Source: Curtobacterium sp. ER1/6 (lineage in GTDB: Bacteria; Actinomycetota; Actinomycetes; Actinomycetales; Microbacteriaceae). From it: DNA of 64,000 nt. Under the pieces are notes generated by a model. The model had not been told where the DNA came from. It searched no databases and worked only from the letters and a program-made list of their open reading frames with translations. Shown here piece after piece: positions 34,070 through 42,339 of the stretch. Positions within the stretch are counted from its first letter, which is position 1. Every line of letters starts with the position of its first letter. Location of the stretch: positions 19,539-83,538 of the forward strand of contig NZ_MJAK01000012.1 in NCBI RefSeq assembly GCF_001742745.1, given 5' to 3'. The translations under genes and the position numbers were made by a program.

Positions 34070-35812
34070 ATGTCGAAGAAGACGCAGCCCCGGAACACCG
34101 TGACCGCGCTCACCGAGCGCCCGACCGCACAGGTCCTCATCGTCGGTGGCGGCATCAACGGCATCGCCACCTTCCGCGACCTCGCCCTGCAGGGCGTCGA
34201 CGTCGTGCTCGTCGAGCGCGGCGACTACGCCGGCGGTGCGTCCGCCGCGTCGAGCCACATGATCCACGGTGGCATCCGCTACCTCGAGAACGGCGAGTTC
34301 CGCCTGGTGCGCGAGAGCGTGCAGGAGCGCAACGGCCTCATCCGCATCGCCCCGCACTACGTCAAGCCGCTGCAGACCACGATGCCGATCTTCTCGACGT
34401 TCTCCGGCATCATGAACGCCCCGCTGCGCATGCTCACGCACAAGCAGCGCTCGACCAAGGAGCGCGGCGCCGCGCTCATCAAGATCGGCATGACGATCTA
34501 CGACTCCTTCTCGCGCGACGGCGGCTCCGTGCCGAAGCACCGCTTCCTCACGAAGAAGGCGGCGCTGGCGGACATGCCGGCGCTCAACAAGGACCTGAAG
34601 TACACGGGCACCTACTACGACGCGTCGGTGCACGAGCCGGAGCGCCTGGCCCTCGACGTGCTCAAGGACGGCCTGGCCGCCGCGCAGGGCACCGGCAGCG
34701 CCGCGACCGCCCGTGCGACCAACTACGTCGAGGCCGTCGGCACCCGGGACGGCGGCGTCCTGCTCCGCGACCGCGAGACCGGCGAGGAGTTCGTGTTCTC
34801 CGCCGAGGTCGTCGTGAACGCGTCCGGCCCCTGGACCGACCTGACGAACCAGGCGTTCGGCGGCGAGACGAAGTACATGGGCGGCACGAAGGGCTCCCAC
34901 ATCGTCGTGCAGAACGACGAGCTGCTCGAGGCGACCAAGGGCCGCGAGCTGTTCTTCGAGAACGACGACGGCCGCATCGTCCTCATCTACCCGCTCAAGG
35001 GCCGCGTGCTCATCGGGACGACGGACATCGACGCCGACCCGTCGCAGCCGGTGACCACCACCGAGGAGGAGATCGACTACTTCTTCGGGCTCGTGAAGCA
35101 CGTCTTCCCGCAGATCGAGGTCACCCGCGACCACATCGTCTACAGCTACTCGGGCATCCGGCCGCTCCCCCGTCACGAGGACACCGCCCCCGGCTTCGTC
35201 TCCCGCGACTACCGGATCGTCGACACCCCGATCGCGGGCCTGCCCTCGACCACCGTGCTGTCGCTCGTCGGCGGCAAGTGGACGACGTTCCGTGCCCTCG
35301 CGGCGCACCTGTCGAGCGACGTCACGACGAAGCTCGGCGTGGCCCGGAAGGTCGACACGACCGGCATGCCGATCGGCGGCGGCAAGGACTTCCCGACCAC
35401 GGACGCCCAGCGTGCCCTGTGGATCAAGTCGCACCGTGACGGCCTCGACGAGCAGCTCGTCGACGGTCTGCTCGAGCGCTACGGCACCCGTGCCGCCGAG
35501 GTCGTGGACGTCCTGACCGACGGCCCGGTCGAGGCGCTCGAGTCGGACCCGTCGCTCACCCGCGCCGAGGTGGCCTACTTCGCCGAGCACGAGCAGGCGG
35601 TCCACCTGGTGGACGTGGTGCTGCGTCGCACGAACCTCGCGTTCGTCGGTGGCGTGACGATCGACCTGCTCGACGAGCTCGCCGACGTCATGGCCGGGTC
35701 GCTCGGCTGGACCACCGAGGAGCGCGCGGACGAGGTCCAGCGCACCCTCGACGTGCTGCGCGAGTCGCACGGCGTGGTCGTCCCGCTGCACACGGCGGCG
35801 CAGCCCGCGTAG
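34070..35812 (+). CDS. glpD: aerobic glycerol-3-phosphate dehydrogenase
   Basis: The 580-residue flavoenzyme oxidises glycerol-3-phosphate to dihydroxyacetone phosphate and passes electrons to the quinone pool. FAD binding is shown by QVLIVGGGINGIATFRDLAL (residues 21-40). GGASAASSHMIHGGIRYLENG and GTKGSHIVVQND are family segments. IGTTDIDADP and YSYSGIRPLPRHEDTAP contribute to the active site, and a DAO_C domain fills residues 400-570. An AAGGAAG sequence precedes the ATG. The gene is faced by a SorC regulator and followed by a strong bidirectional hairpin. Neither glpK nor glpF is in the window. Confidence 0.96.
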   Translation: MSKKTQPRNTVTALTERPTAQVLIVGGGINGIATFRDLALQGVDVVLVERGDYAGGASAASSHMIHGGIRYLENGEFRLVRESVQERNGLIRIAPHYVKPLQTTMPIFSTFSGIMNAPLRMLTHKQRSTKERGAALIKIGMTIYDSFSRDGGSVPKHRFLTKKAALADMPALNKDLKYTGTYYDASVHEPERLALDVLKDGLAAAQGTGSAATARATNYVEAVGTRDGGVLLRDRETGEEFVFSAEVVVNASGPWTDLTNQAFGGETKYMGGTKGSHIVVQNDELLEATKGRELFFENDDGRIVLIYPLKGRVLIGTTDIDADPSQPVTTTEEEIDYFFGLVKHVFPQIEVTRDHIVYSYSGIRPLPRHEDTAPGFVSRDYRIVDTPIAGLPSTTVLSLVGGKWTTFRALAAHLSSDVTTKLGVARKVDTTGMPIGGGKDFPTTDAQRALWIKSHRDGLDEQLVDGLLERYGTRAAEVVDVLTDGPVEALESDPSLTRAEVAYFAEHEQAVHLVDVVLRRTNLAFVGGVTIDLLDELADVMAGSLGWTTEERADEVQRTLDVLRESHGVVVPLHTAAQPA

Positions 35813-35824
35813 TCCCCACACGAC

Positions 35825-35868
35825 CGGACGGGAGGCGCGGTGCCGGCTGGCACCGCGCCTCCCGTCCG
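35825..35868. terminator. dispersed-family hairpin, copy 3 (bidirectional terminator)
   Basis: Perfect 20-bp arms (35825-35844 and 35849-35868) enclose a 4-nt loop GGCT. It lies between the convergent glpD and histidine phosphatase genes. This is the most regular copy in the window. Confidence 0.85.
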
Positions 35869-35881
35869 TCACGTGGCCGGG

Positions 35882-36538
35882 TCAGAAGCGCTCGCCGGTC
35901 GGGTCCTGCGCCGTCCGGTCGATCAGCTCGTCGCCGCCGACCGGCTCGCCCTCCCAGTCGACCAGGCGCCAGCCGTCCTCGAAGGAGCCCTCGACCTCGA
36001 CGATCCCGGTGTTCTCCAGGTGGCGCTGCGTCCCGAACTCGTCCGGGGTGTTCTGCGCGACGGCGCTCGCCCACGTCCGGATCGCGGCACCGTGGCTGAA
36101 CGCCGCGGCGACGCCGACCCCGGAGGCGACGACGTGCCGCACCGCCTCGTCGTACCGGGCGAAGAACTCCTCCCCGCTCTCGGCGCCGGGCATCCGGCTG
36201 GCACGGTCGCCGGCCGACCAACCGTGCACGGTCGAGATGTACAGCTGCACCGAGGTCCGGTCGTGCTTGCCCTGCAGGTCGCCCGCCTCGATCTCCCGGA
36301 GCCCGGGCAGCGCCTCCGGCTCGAGCCCGAGTGCGGCGGCGAGGGGTGCGGCGGTGACCTGCGTCCGGACCATCGAGGAGACGAAGAGCCGCTCGATCCC
36401 CCGGTCGGCCAGGGCTGCCGGCAGCGCGTCGGCCTGCCGCTGCCCGAGCTCGGTCAGCCCGGGGCCGGGCACCTCGGCGTCGAGGACGCCGTTCACGTTG
36501 GCGGGGGTCTGGCCGTGGCGGATGAGCAGCAGTCGCAT
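35882..36538 (-). CDS. histidine phosphatase (phosphoglycerate-mutase-like) protein
   Basis: The 218-residue protein opens MRLLLIRHGQTPANVNGVLD, with the phosphorylated His in RHG. LFVSSMVRTQVTAAPLA, LREIEAGDLQGK and AAFSHGAAIRTWA (second catalytic His) complete the branch 2 histidine phosphatase site. It could be a broad sugar-phosphate phosphatase or a cofactor-dependent mutase paralogue. It sits between glpD and the polyol cluster but has its own leaderless promoter, so a link is not shown. Confidence 0.92.
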   Translation of the reverse strand: MRLLLIRHGQTPANVNGVLDAEVPGPGLTELGQRQADALPAALADRGIERLFVSSMVRTQVTAAPLAAALGLEPEALPGLREIEAGDLQGKHDRTSVQLYISTVHGWSAGDRASRMPGAESGEEFFARYDEAVRHVVASGVGVAAAFSHGAAIRTWASAVAQNTPDEFGTQRHLENTGIVEVEGSFEDGWRLVDWEGEPVGGDELIDRTAQDPTGERF

Positions 36539-36544
36539 GGGCCC

Positions 36545-36550
36545 ACCCTA
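36545..36550 (-). promoter_or_regulatory. -10 hexamer TAGGGT, leaderless start of the histidine phosphatase gene
   Basis: On the minus strand TAGGGT ends 6 nt before the ATG at 36538. Confidence 0.6.
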
Positions 36551-36599
36551 CGGACGCCCGGTGACCTCGCCCCTGAGGGCGGTGGTCGTGACCCGGTGA

Positions 36600-36643
36600 C
36601 GGACGGGAGGCACGGTGCGAGACCGCAGCGTGCCTCCCGTCCG
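36600..36643. terminator. dispersed-family hairpin, copy 4
   Basis: 15-bp arms CGGACGGGAGGCACG and its complement lie at 36600-36614 and 36629-36643 with a 14-nt loop. It is just past the stop of the second SorC gene (36660). Confidence 0.75.
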
Positions 36644-36659
36644 CCGCTCGGGGACGCCG

Positions 36660-37655
36660 TCACCCCAGGGTGTCGAGCAGGGCGCGCGCCGTCGCCGCGT
36701 CGGTCACGAGCTCGTTCACCATGCCGGCGCGCACGGCACCGACGATGCTCGTCACCTTGGCCGCGCCGACCGCGACGCCCACGGCGTGCGGCACCCCGGC
36801 CAGGACCTCCCGCGATGTCCGGACCATCCGCTCGCTGCCGGGGAACTCGACCGGTGACCCGTCGGGCGCGAAGAAGTTGAGGCACACGTCACCGGCGGCC
36901 TCGTGGAGCACGGCGTCGTCCACGGGCAGCCCGGTGGCGAACGCCTCGCGGGTGAGGACGGGGGCACCGATGCCCAGGAACGCACCCTTCGCGCGGCCCC
37001 ACAGCCCGACGACGTGCTGGAACGCCGGGTCCTCGTCGAGGGTCGCCCGCATCGCCGCGGACGGCAGCGCCTGGGCGAACAGGAACGCCGGGATGGCCCC
37101 GGACCGCTGCGCTGCCGCCCGCGTGATCTCGTTCGTCTGGAACCAGGGCGTCGGGTCCGCCTGGCCCCCGACGGTCGGCACGAGCTGCACGCCCGTGAGC
37201 GGCGGCATGCCCGCGTGCGCGACGTCGGAGACCGTCCGGCCGGAGGACATCAGGACCGCGTCCCCGGGCACGAGCCCCATCCCCTCGACCGCGGTCGCGA
37301 TCGGTCCGGCCAGGTCCGCGCCGAGGGTCGCCTGGTGGGTGACCGCCGCCAGGTGCACGGCGCGGAGCCCGAGCACGACCTGCAGGCGCTCGGCGAGGGC
37401 CACCGTCTCGTCCTGGAAGGGGTCGACGACCTCGATGCGGACGAGCCCGGCGCGCCGCGCCTCGGACACGAGTCGACTGACGGTCGGCCGGGACACCCCG
37501 AGCCGCTCGGCGATCTCGCCCTGGGTGGCGTCCTCGAGGTAGTACATCCGCGCCGCCTGGTAGACGGTGTCGAGCGGGAAGCGGCCCCTGGCCCCCTCCG
37601 TCACGGTCGTGCTCTCGGAGGACATGCGGCGGGACCCTTCACCTCGGTCGGACAC
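36660..37655 (-). CDS. SorC family regulator of the polyol cluster
   Basis: The 331-residue protein has a helix-turn-helix at about 33-70 (AARMYYLEDATQGEIAERLGVSRPTVSRLVSEARR) and a SorC sugar-phosphate-binding domain after it (GDAVLMSSGRTVSDVAHAG, FLGIGAPVLT). The GTG at 37655 is favoured because TACGAT lies 5 nt upstream; an ATG at 37625 is the alternative. It lies next to the SDR dehydrogenase and probably controls this gene and the divergent transporter-kinase-isomerase operon. A four-carbon sugar phosphate is a plausible ligand. Confidence 0.9.
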   Translation of the reverse strand: MSDRGEGSRRMSSESTTVTEGARGRFPLDTVYQAARMYYLEDATQGEIAERLGVSRPTVSRLVSEARRAGLVRIEVVDPFQDETVALAERLQVVLGLRAVHLAAVTHQATLGADLAGPIATAVEGMGLVPGDAVLMSSGRTVSDVAHAGMPPLTGVQLVPTVGGQADPTPWFQTNEITRAAAQRSGAIPAFLFAQALPSAAMRATLDEDPAFQHVVGLWGRAKGAFLGIGAPVLTREAFATGLPVDDAVLHEAAGDVCLNFFAPDGSPVEFPGSERMVRTSREVLAGVPHAVGVAVGAAKVTSIVGAVRAGMVNELVTDAATARALLDTLG

Positions 37656-37660
37656 CGCCG

Positions 37661-37666
37661 ATCGTA
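37661..37666 (-). promoter_or_regulatory. -10 hexamer TACGAT, leaderless start of the second SorC gene
   Basis: On the minus strand TACGAT ends 5 nt before the GTG at 37655. It lies in the 22-bp gap between this gene and the 3' end of the dehydrogenase gene. Confidence 0.5.
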
Positions 37667-37677
37667 GTCGGCAGCGC

Positions 37678-38487
37678 TCAGCGGATCGTGTACCCGCCGT
37701 CCACCCGGAGGTCGGCGCCGTTCACCATCGCGGCGGCGTCGCTCGCCAGGAACAGGACCGCCGCCGCGACCTCGGCCGGGGTCGCGAAGCGTCCGGTCGG
37801 GATCTCGTCCTGGTGCCGCACCCCGGCCTCGTTCGCCCACGCCGCGCGCCCCAGGTCGGTGAGCACGACGGTCGGCGACACCGTGTTGACGGTCACCCCG
37901 CGACCGCCCCACTCGAGCGCCAGCACGCGGGTGAGCCCGAGCACGCCGGCCTTCGACGCGCAGTACGCCGCGTGCCGGTCGAGCCCGACGTGGGCGGCCT
38001 GCGAGGCGATGTTCACGATGCGGCCCCGACCCGCCGCCAGCATGTGCCGACCGACGGCCTGCGCGAGCCGGAAGGTCCCGGTCAGGTTCACGTCGAGCGT
38101 CCGTGCCCAGGCGTCGGCCCCCAGGTCCTCGGCTGCGTCCAGCGCCACGATGCCGGCGCAGTTGACGAGCACGTCGACGGCGCCGGTCTCGTCGACCACC
38201 GCGGCGACCGTCCGGGCGACCGAGCCGTCGTCGGTGACATCGCACGCGAGGCCGAGGTGCGGCGCCGCGTCCCCGGTCGGCGGGAGGTCGGCGGCCGCGG
38301 ACGAGGCGGCGTCGGCGCGGACGTCGACGATCGCGACCCGGGCACCGCGTGCGGCGGCGGCCCGGGCGATCGCGTTGCCGATGCCGGACGCCCCGCCCGT
38401 CACCAGGACGGTGCGACCGGTGAGGTCGTTCGTGAGGTCGACGTCCGCGGGACCCGGACGGAGCGCTGGGGTGTGGTCTGCAGTCAT
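37678..38487 (-). CDS. SDR family polyol dehydrogenase, possible D-threitol dehydrogenase
   Basis: The 269-residue enzyme is a classical SDR. The NAD motif TGGASGIG is at 30-37, NCAG at 109-112, Ser162 and the catalytic pair Tyr175/Lys179 (YCASKAG) are in place, and the C-terminus is GADLRVDGGYTIR. Asp55 after the second strand (VAIVDVRAD) favours NAD over NADP. Being beside a polyol permease, a DhaK-type kinase and an RpiB-type isomerase, it probably oxidises a tetritol; DthD of Mycobacterium smegmatis D-threitol use is also an SDR. The start at 38487 is supported by TACCGT 7 nt upstream; an ATG at 38514 also exists. Confidence 0.9.
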   Translation of the reverse strand: MTADHTPALRPGPADVDLTNDLTGRTVLVTGGASGIGNAIARAAAARGARVAIVDVRADAASSAAADLPPTGDAAPHLGLACDVTDDGSVARTVAAVVDETGAVDVLVNCAGIVALDAAEDLGADAWARTLDVNLTGTFRLAQAVGRHMLAAGRGRIVNIASQAAHVGLDRHAAYCASKAGVLGLTRVLALEWGGRGVTVNTVSPTVVLTDLGRAAWANEAGVRHQDEIPTGRFATPAEVAAAVLFLASDAAAMVNGADLRVDGGYTIR

Positions 38488-38494
38488 GACGGGA

Positions 38495-38500
38495 ACGGTA
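38495..38500 (-). promoter_or_regulatory. -10 hexamer TACCGT, leaderless start of the SDR gene
   Basis: On the minus strand TACCGT ends 7 nt before the ATG at 38487. Confidence 0.55.
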
Positions 38501-38502
38501 GC

Positions 38503-38530
38503 AGTACGTGACATTGTGCATTGATGTACT
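38503..38530. promoter_or_regulatory. inverted AGTAC ... GTACT in the divergent polyol promoter region
   Basis: AGTAC at 38503-38507 and GTACT at 38526-38530 flank an AT-richer core, and TGTACT recurs at 38536. The site lies directly upstream of the SDR -10 and 70 bp before the MFS start, where a SorC operator is expected. Confidence 0.35.
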
Positions 38531-38597
38531 CCCGTTGTACTGTCGGTCCGTCCTCGTCGTCCCGAGGACGTCCAGCTGACCGACGGAGGACCAGCCC

Positions 38598-39956
38598 GTG
38601 TCGACGACGACCCGCACCAGACCGACCACGACCACCACCGCCGGGGCGACCGCGACCGGACGCACGCCCACCGCCCGAGCGACCGAGGGTCGACTGGACC
38701 AGATGGGCATCCCCCGCCCGCTCGCCCTCGGCTTCGTCGCCGTCCTGCTCTTCATGACGGGGGTCGGGGTCGAGTCGAACTTCGTCGTGCCGCACGTGGT
38801 CGCGGCCCTCGGCAGCCCCGAGACCACCGTCGCGGCGATCGTCACCTGCTCCAGCCTCGCTGCCCTCGTCGGGTCGTACCTCTCGGGCGCCCTGTCCGAC
38901 CTGGTCGGGCCGCGGCGGGTGATGGTCGTCGGCTTCGTCGCCTGGGTCGTGCCCGAGGTGCTGTTCCTCGTGGCGCTCGGTACCGGCAGCGTGCCGTTCG
39001 CCGCGGTCGCGTACACGGTCCGCGGCCTCGGCTACCCACTGTTCGCCTTCGCGTTCCTGGTCTGGGTCGGCATCACCACGCCGCCGCAGCGGAACGGCGC
39101 GGCGGTCGGCTGGTTCTACGTCGCCTTCACCGGCGGCCTGCCGACGCTCGGCTCGCTCTTCGCGATCGGCGCCATCCCGGCCCTCGGCGGCGGCACGGTC
39201 GGCGAGACCGGGGCGATGGCGGCCTCCGTCGTCCTGGTCACCGCCGGGTTCCTCGTCGTGCTGTTCGGCGTCCGCCTGCCGAACGGCTCCGCGCGCCTCG
39301 CCCCCGCGGACGAGAGCACCTGGCGCGTGCTGACGAGCGGCATCCGACTCCTCGCGACACGACCGCGGATCCTGATGGGGTTCGCCGTCCGGCTGATCGA
39401 CACCGCACCCGAGTTCGGCATGTTCGTCGTCCTGCCCGCCGTGATCGCCGACGAGCGCGGGTGGGGGCAGCAGCGGTGGCTGCTCATGACCGTCTGCGTC
39501 TACGCCACGAACATCCTCGTGAACGCGCTGTTCGGCTGGGTCGGCGACCGGATCGGCTGGCAGCGCACCGTCCGGTGGTTCGGCGTCGTCGGCTCCGCCG
39601 CGGGCCTGCTCGCCTGGTGGTACGTCCCGCAGCTCGTGCCGGCCGGGTCGGACTGGGGCTACGTGCTCTCGGTCGTGGCGGGGTGCGTCTTCGGCTGCAT
39701 GCTCGCCGGCTTCGTGCCGATGGGCGCGATCATGCCGGCGCTCGCCCCCGGGCACGAGGGCGCGGCCATGGCGGTGTACACGACGGCCGCGGGTGGCGCG
39801 GCGTTCGTCGGCACCGCGGTCGTGGCGGTCGTGCTCGCCCTGGGCGGCGGTGGCGAGGCGGTGACGTGGACGTTCGTCGGTCTCTACGCCTGCGCCTTCG
39901 CGATGGTCCACTTCCTCGTCGTGCCGCAGGACGGAGGGCACCGCGCCGCCCACTGA
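38598..39956 (+). CDS. MFS polyol permease
   Basis: The 452-residue protein starts at a GTG preceded by GGAGGA. After a Thr-rich N-terminus it begins MGIPRPLALGFVAVLLFMTGVG, like the opening of ribitol/arabitol permeases (RbtT/DalT). Twelve membrane segments are visible, with GSYLSGALSDLVGPRRVMVV as the MFS loop 2-3 signature and WVGDRIGWQRTVRW as its repeat in the second half. It is first in an operon with the kinase and isomerase, so it probably imports a tetritol or pentitol by H+ symport. Confidence 0.9.
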   Translation: MSTTTRTRPTTTTTAGATATGRTPTARATEGRLDQMGIPRPLALGFVAVLLFMTGVGVESNFVVPHVVAALGSPETTVAAIVTCSSLAALVGSYLSGALSDLVGPRRVMVVGFVAWVVPEVLFLVALGTGSVPFAAVAYTVRGLGYPLFAFAFLVWVGITTPPQRNGAAVGWFYVAFTGGLPTLGSLFAIGAIPALGGGTVGETGAMAASVVLVTAGFLVVLFGVRLPNGSARLAPADESTWRVLTSGIRLLATRPRILMGFAVRLIDTAPEFGMFVVLPAVIADERGWGQQRWLLMTVCVYATNILVNALFGWVGDRIGWQRTVRWFGVVGSAAGLLAWWYVPQLVPAGSDWGYVLSVVAGCVFGCMLAGFVPMGAIMPALAPGHEGAAMAVYTTAAGGAAFVGTAVVAVVLALGGGGEAVTWTFVGLYACAFAMVHFLVVPQDGGHRAAH

Positions 39957-40035
39957 CCGCCGACCACCACCGCGCCACCGCGCCACCGACCCCGACCCCG
40001 ACCACCCAGCCCCGACAACGGAGGACCCCAGCACC

Positions 40036-41778
40036 ATGACCACCATCCACGACGCTCCCGAGGAGTTCGCCGAGGACCAGCTCGCCGGCTGGATCGCGCT
40101 GTACGCCGACCGCGTCCGCCCCGTCCACGGCGGCGTCGTCGCCCTGCCCACCGCCGGCGCCGAGCCGCAGGTGGCCGTCGTCGTCGGCGGCGGCTCCGGC
40201 CACTACCCGGCCTTCTGCGGGCTCGTCGGCCCTGGCCTGGCGACCGGCGCCGTCGTCGGCAACGTCTTCACCTCGCCGTCCGCCGCACAGGTCTGGTCGG
40301 TCGCCCGGGCAGCCGACCAGGGACGCGGCGTCGTCCTGGCCTTCGGCAACTACGCCGGCGACCGGATGAACTTCGGGCTCGCGGCCGAGCGGCTCCGCGC
40401 CGAGGGCATCGACACCCGGATCGTCACCGTGACCGACGACGTCGCCTCGGCCGCGGACCCCGCCGACCGACGCGGGATCGCGGGGACCCTCGCCGTGTTC
40501 AAGGCCATGGGCGCCGCGGCCGCCGCAGGGGCACCGATCGACGAGGTCGAGCGGACCGGCCGACGCTGCAACGCCGCGACCCGGACGATCGGCGTCGCGG
40601 CCTCCGGCTGCACCCTGCCCGGCGCGGAGCGGCCGCTGTTCCGCGTGCCGGACGGGCACCTCGGGCTCGGTCTCGGGATCCACGGCGAGCCGGGCATCCG
40701 CGACGTCCCACTGCTCTCCGCGACCGCGCTCGCGGCCCTGCTCGTCGACCGGCTCCTCGACGAGCGTCCGGACGGCGTCGGCACGCGGGTCGCGCCGGTG
40801 CTCAACGGCCTCGGCGACACGACGCAGGAGGAGCTCTTCCTCCTGTGGGGCCGGGTGCTCCCCCTGCTCGTTGCCGCCGGCCTCGAGGTCGTCGAGCCCG
40901 AGGTCGGCAACGTCGTCACGAGCCTGGACATGGGCGGGTGCTCCCTGACCCTGCAGTGGCTCGACGACGACCTCGAGCGCCGGTGGCGGGCGGACGCCTA
41001 CGCACCGGGCTACCGCAAGGTGGCGGCGCCGGTCGCCGCGCTCGTGCCGGCCACGGCGGTGGCCGAGGCCGCCGCGGAGGCGACCGTCGCGCCGGCGGCG
41101 AGCGCCGCCTCCCGGACGGCCGCCGGAGCCGCACGCGCCGCGGTGGTGGCGATGGACGAGCTCCTGCGCGACGCCGAGGAGACGCTCGGTCGCATCGACG
41201 CGGTCGCCGGCGACGGCGACCACGGCCGCGGCATGGTGAAGGGGGTGGGTGCGGCCCGACGGGCGGTCGAGCAGACCGGCCGGGAGGCAGGGGTCGCCTT
41301 CGTCCTCGGCCGCGCCGGTGAGGCGTGGGCCGCCTCCGCCGGCGGCACGTCCGGGGTGCTCTGGGGTGCCGCGCTCGAGGCGTTCGGTCGGTCGCTCGGC
41401 GACGACGCGGACCGCCTCACGGCGGCCGACGTCGTCGACGCGGCGCAGGCGTTCGCCGACGCGATCGTGCACCTCGGCGGTGCGCAGCGCGGCGACAAGA
41501 CCCTGCTCGACGCGCTCCTGCCGTTCGTGGACGCGCTGCGTGCCGCCGTGGGGTCGGGCACGCGGCTGGACGAGGCGTGGCGGACGGCCGCCGCGGTCGC
41601 CGTCGAGCAGGCGGCCGCCACCGCCGGACTCATGCCGCGTGTGGGCCGGGCACGGCCCCTCGCCGAGAAGAGCGTCGGCACCCCGGACGCGGGTGCGACG
41701 TCGATGGGGATGGTGCTCACGTGCGTCGGCGAGGTGCTCGCCGCGCGCGTGGACGACCGGGAAGGGGTGACGGCATGA
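40036..41778 (+). CDS. DhaK-DhaL fusion kinase, possible D-erythrulose kinase
   Basis: The 580-residue ATP-dependent kinase joins a DhaK domain (1 to about 335) and a DhaL domain (about 365-575). DhaK features include [19 protein letters not shown] and [13 protein letters not shown], and His216 in GLGIHGEPG forms the covalent bond with the ketose. DhaL has the Mg-ATP motif [10 protein letters not shown] (about 390-399) and [14 protein letters not shown]. Dihydroxyacetone kinase is the generic annotation. In M. smegmatis the paralogous DerK and LerK act on erythrulose, and this neighbourhood (SDR, RpiB-type) fits DerK. GGAGGA precedes the ATG. Confidence 0.9.
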   Translation: MTTIHDAPEEFAEDQLAGWIALYADRVRPVHGGVVALPTAGAEPQVAVVVGGGSGHYPAFCGLVGPGLATGAVVGNVFTSPSAAQVWSVARAADQGRGVVLAFGNYAGDRMNFGLAAERLRAEGIDTRIVTVTDDVASAADPADRRGIAGTLAVFKAMGAAAAAGAPIDEVERTGRRCNAATRTIGVAASGCTLPGAERPLFRVPDGHLGLGLGIHGEPGIRDVPLLSATALAALLVDRLLDERPDGVGTRVAPVLNGLGDTTQEELFLLWGRVLPLLVAAGLEVVEPEVGNVVTSLDMGGCSLTLQWLDDDLERRWRADAYAPGYRKVAAPVAALVPATAVAEAAAEATVAPAASAASRTAAGAARAAVVAMDELLRDAEETLGRIDAVAGDGDHGRGMVKGVGAARRAVEQTGREAGVAFVLGRAGEAWAASAGGTSGVLWGAALEAFGRSLGDDADRLTAADVVDAAQAFADAIVHLGGAQRGDKTLLDALLPFVDALRAAVGSGTRLDEAWRTAAAVAVEQAAATAGLMPRVGRARPLAEKSVGTPDAGATSMGMVLTCVGEVLAARVDDREGVTA

Positions 41779-42248
41779 CGTTCCGTCTGGTGATCGGGTC
41801 GGACGACGCGGGGTTCGACCACAAGGAGGTCCTCCGACGCGACCTCGAGGCCGACGACCGCGTGGCGAGCGTGGTCGACGTGGGCGTGGACGCCGACGGG
41901 CACACGGCGTACCCGCACGTCGCCGTCGAGGCGGCGCGCATGGTGGCCGACGGCCGAGCCGACCGGGCGCTCCTGGTCTGCGGGACGGGTCTGGGCGTGG
42001 CCATCGCCGCGAACAAGGTGCCCGGCATCCGTGCGGTGACGGCGCACGACCCGTTCTCGGTCGAGCGGTCCGTGCTGTCGAACGACGCGCAGGTGCTCTG
42101 CCTCGGCCAGCGCGTGGTCGGCGTCGAGCTGGCGCGGCGACTCGTGCGCGAGTGGCTCGGGTACACGTTCGACCCCGCCTCGCCGAGCGCCGAGAAGGTC
42201 CGGGCGATCTGCGCCTACGAGGGAGGGGTGTCCGAGGAGCTGCGCTGA
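41775..42248 (+). CDS. RpiB/LacAB family isomerase, possible D-erythrulose-4-phosphate isomerase
   Basis: The 157-residue protein is an RpiB-type isomerase. It starts [20 protein letters not shown], and the catalytic Cys69 lies in [22 protein letters not shown]. The usual GxDHAG is written GSDDAGFDH. RpiB relatives EryI and DerI isomerise erythrulose-4-phosphate to erythrose-4-phosphate; operon context favours this over ribose-5-phosphate. Its ATG overlaps the kinase stop (ATGA at 41775-41778). Confidence 0.9.
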   Translation: MTFRLVIGSDDAGFDHKEVLRRDLEADDRVASVVDVGVDADGHTAYPHVAVEAARMVADGRADRALLVCGTGLGVAIAANKVPGIRAVTAHDPFSVERSVLSNDAQVLCLGQRVVGVELARRLVREWLGYTFDPASPSAEKVRAICAYEGGVSEELR

Positions 42249-42249
42249 C

Positions 42250-42279
42250 GGTCGATCCCCAGCCGGTCGATCCCCAGCC
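42250..42279. repeat. tandem 15-bp duplication after the isomerase gene
   Basis: GGTCGATCCCCAGCC is repeated twice without a gap immediately after the stop of the polyol operon. Confidence 0.85.
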
Positions 42280-42298
42280 GGTTGTCGGCTGCCGGACG

Positions 42299-42337
42299 TA
42301 CGGTTCCCTCGTCCCGAAGCTCCTCCCGGAGGGAACC
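42299..42337 (+). promoter_or_regulatory. promoter and ribosome-binding region of the LolA-like gene
   Basis: TACGGT at 42299-42304 is a good -10 hexamer. A 9-bp inverted repeat (GGTTCCCTC at 42302-42310, GAGGGAACC at 42329-42337) covers the Shine-Dalgarno GGAGGG before the ATG at 42340. Confidence 0.45.
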
Positions 42338-42339
42338 CG

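Noticed and set aside
40036..42248. Simple dihydroxyacetone kinase with ribose-5-phosphate isomerase B (pentose phosphate genes)
   Set aside because: Kept as the fallback. The shared operon with a polyol permease and the neighbouring SDR and SorC genes make a dedicated polyol pathway more likely.
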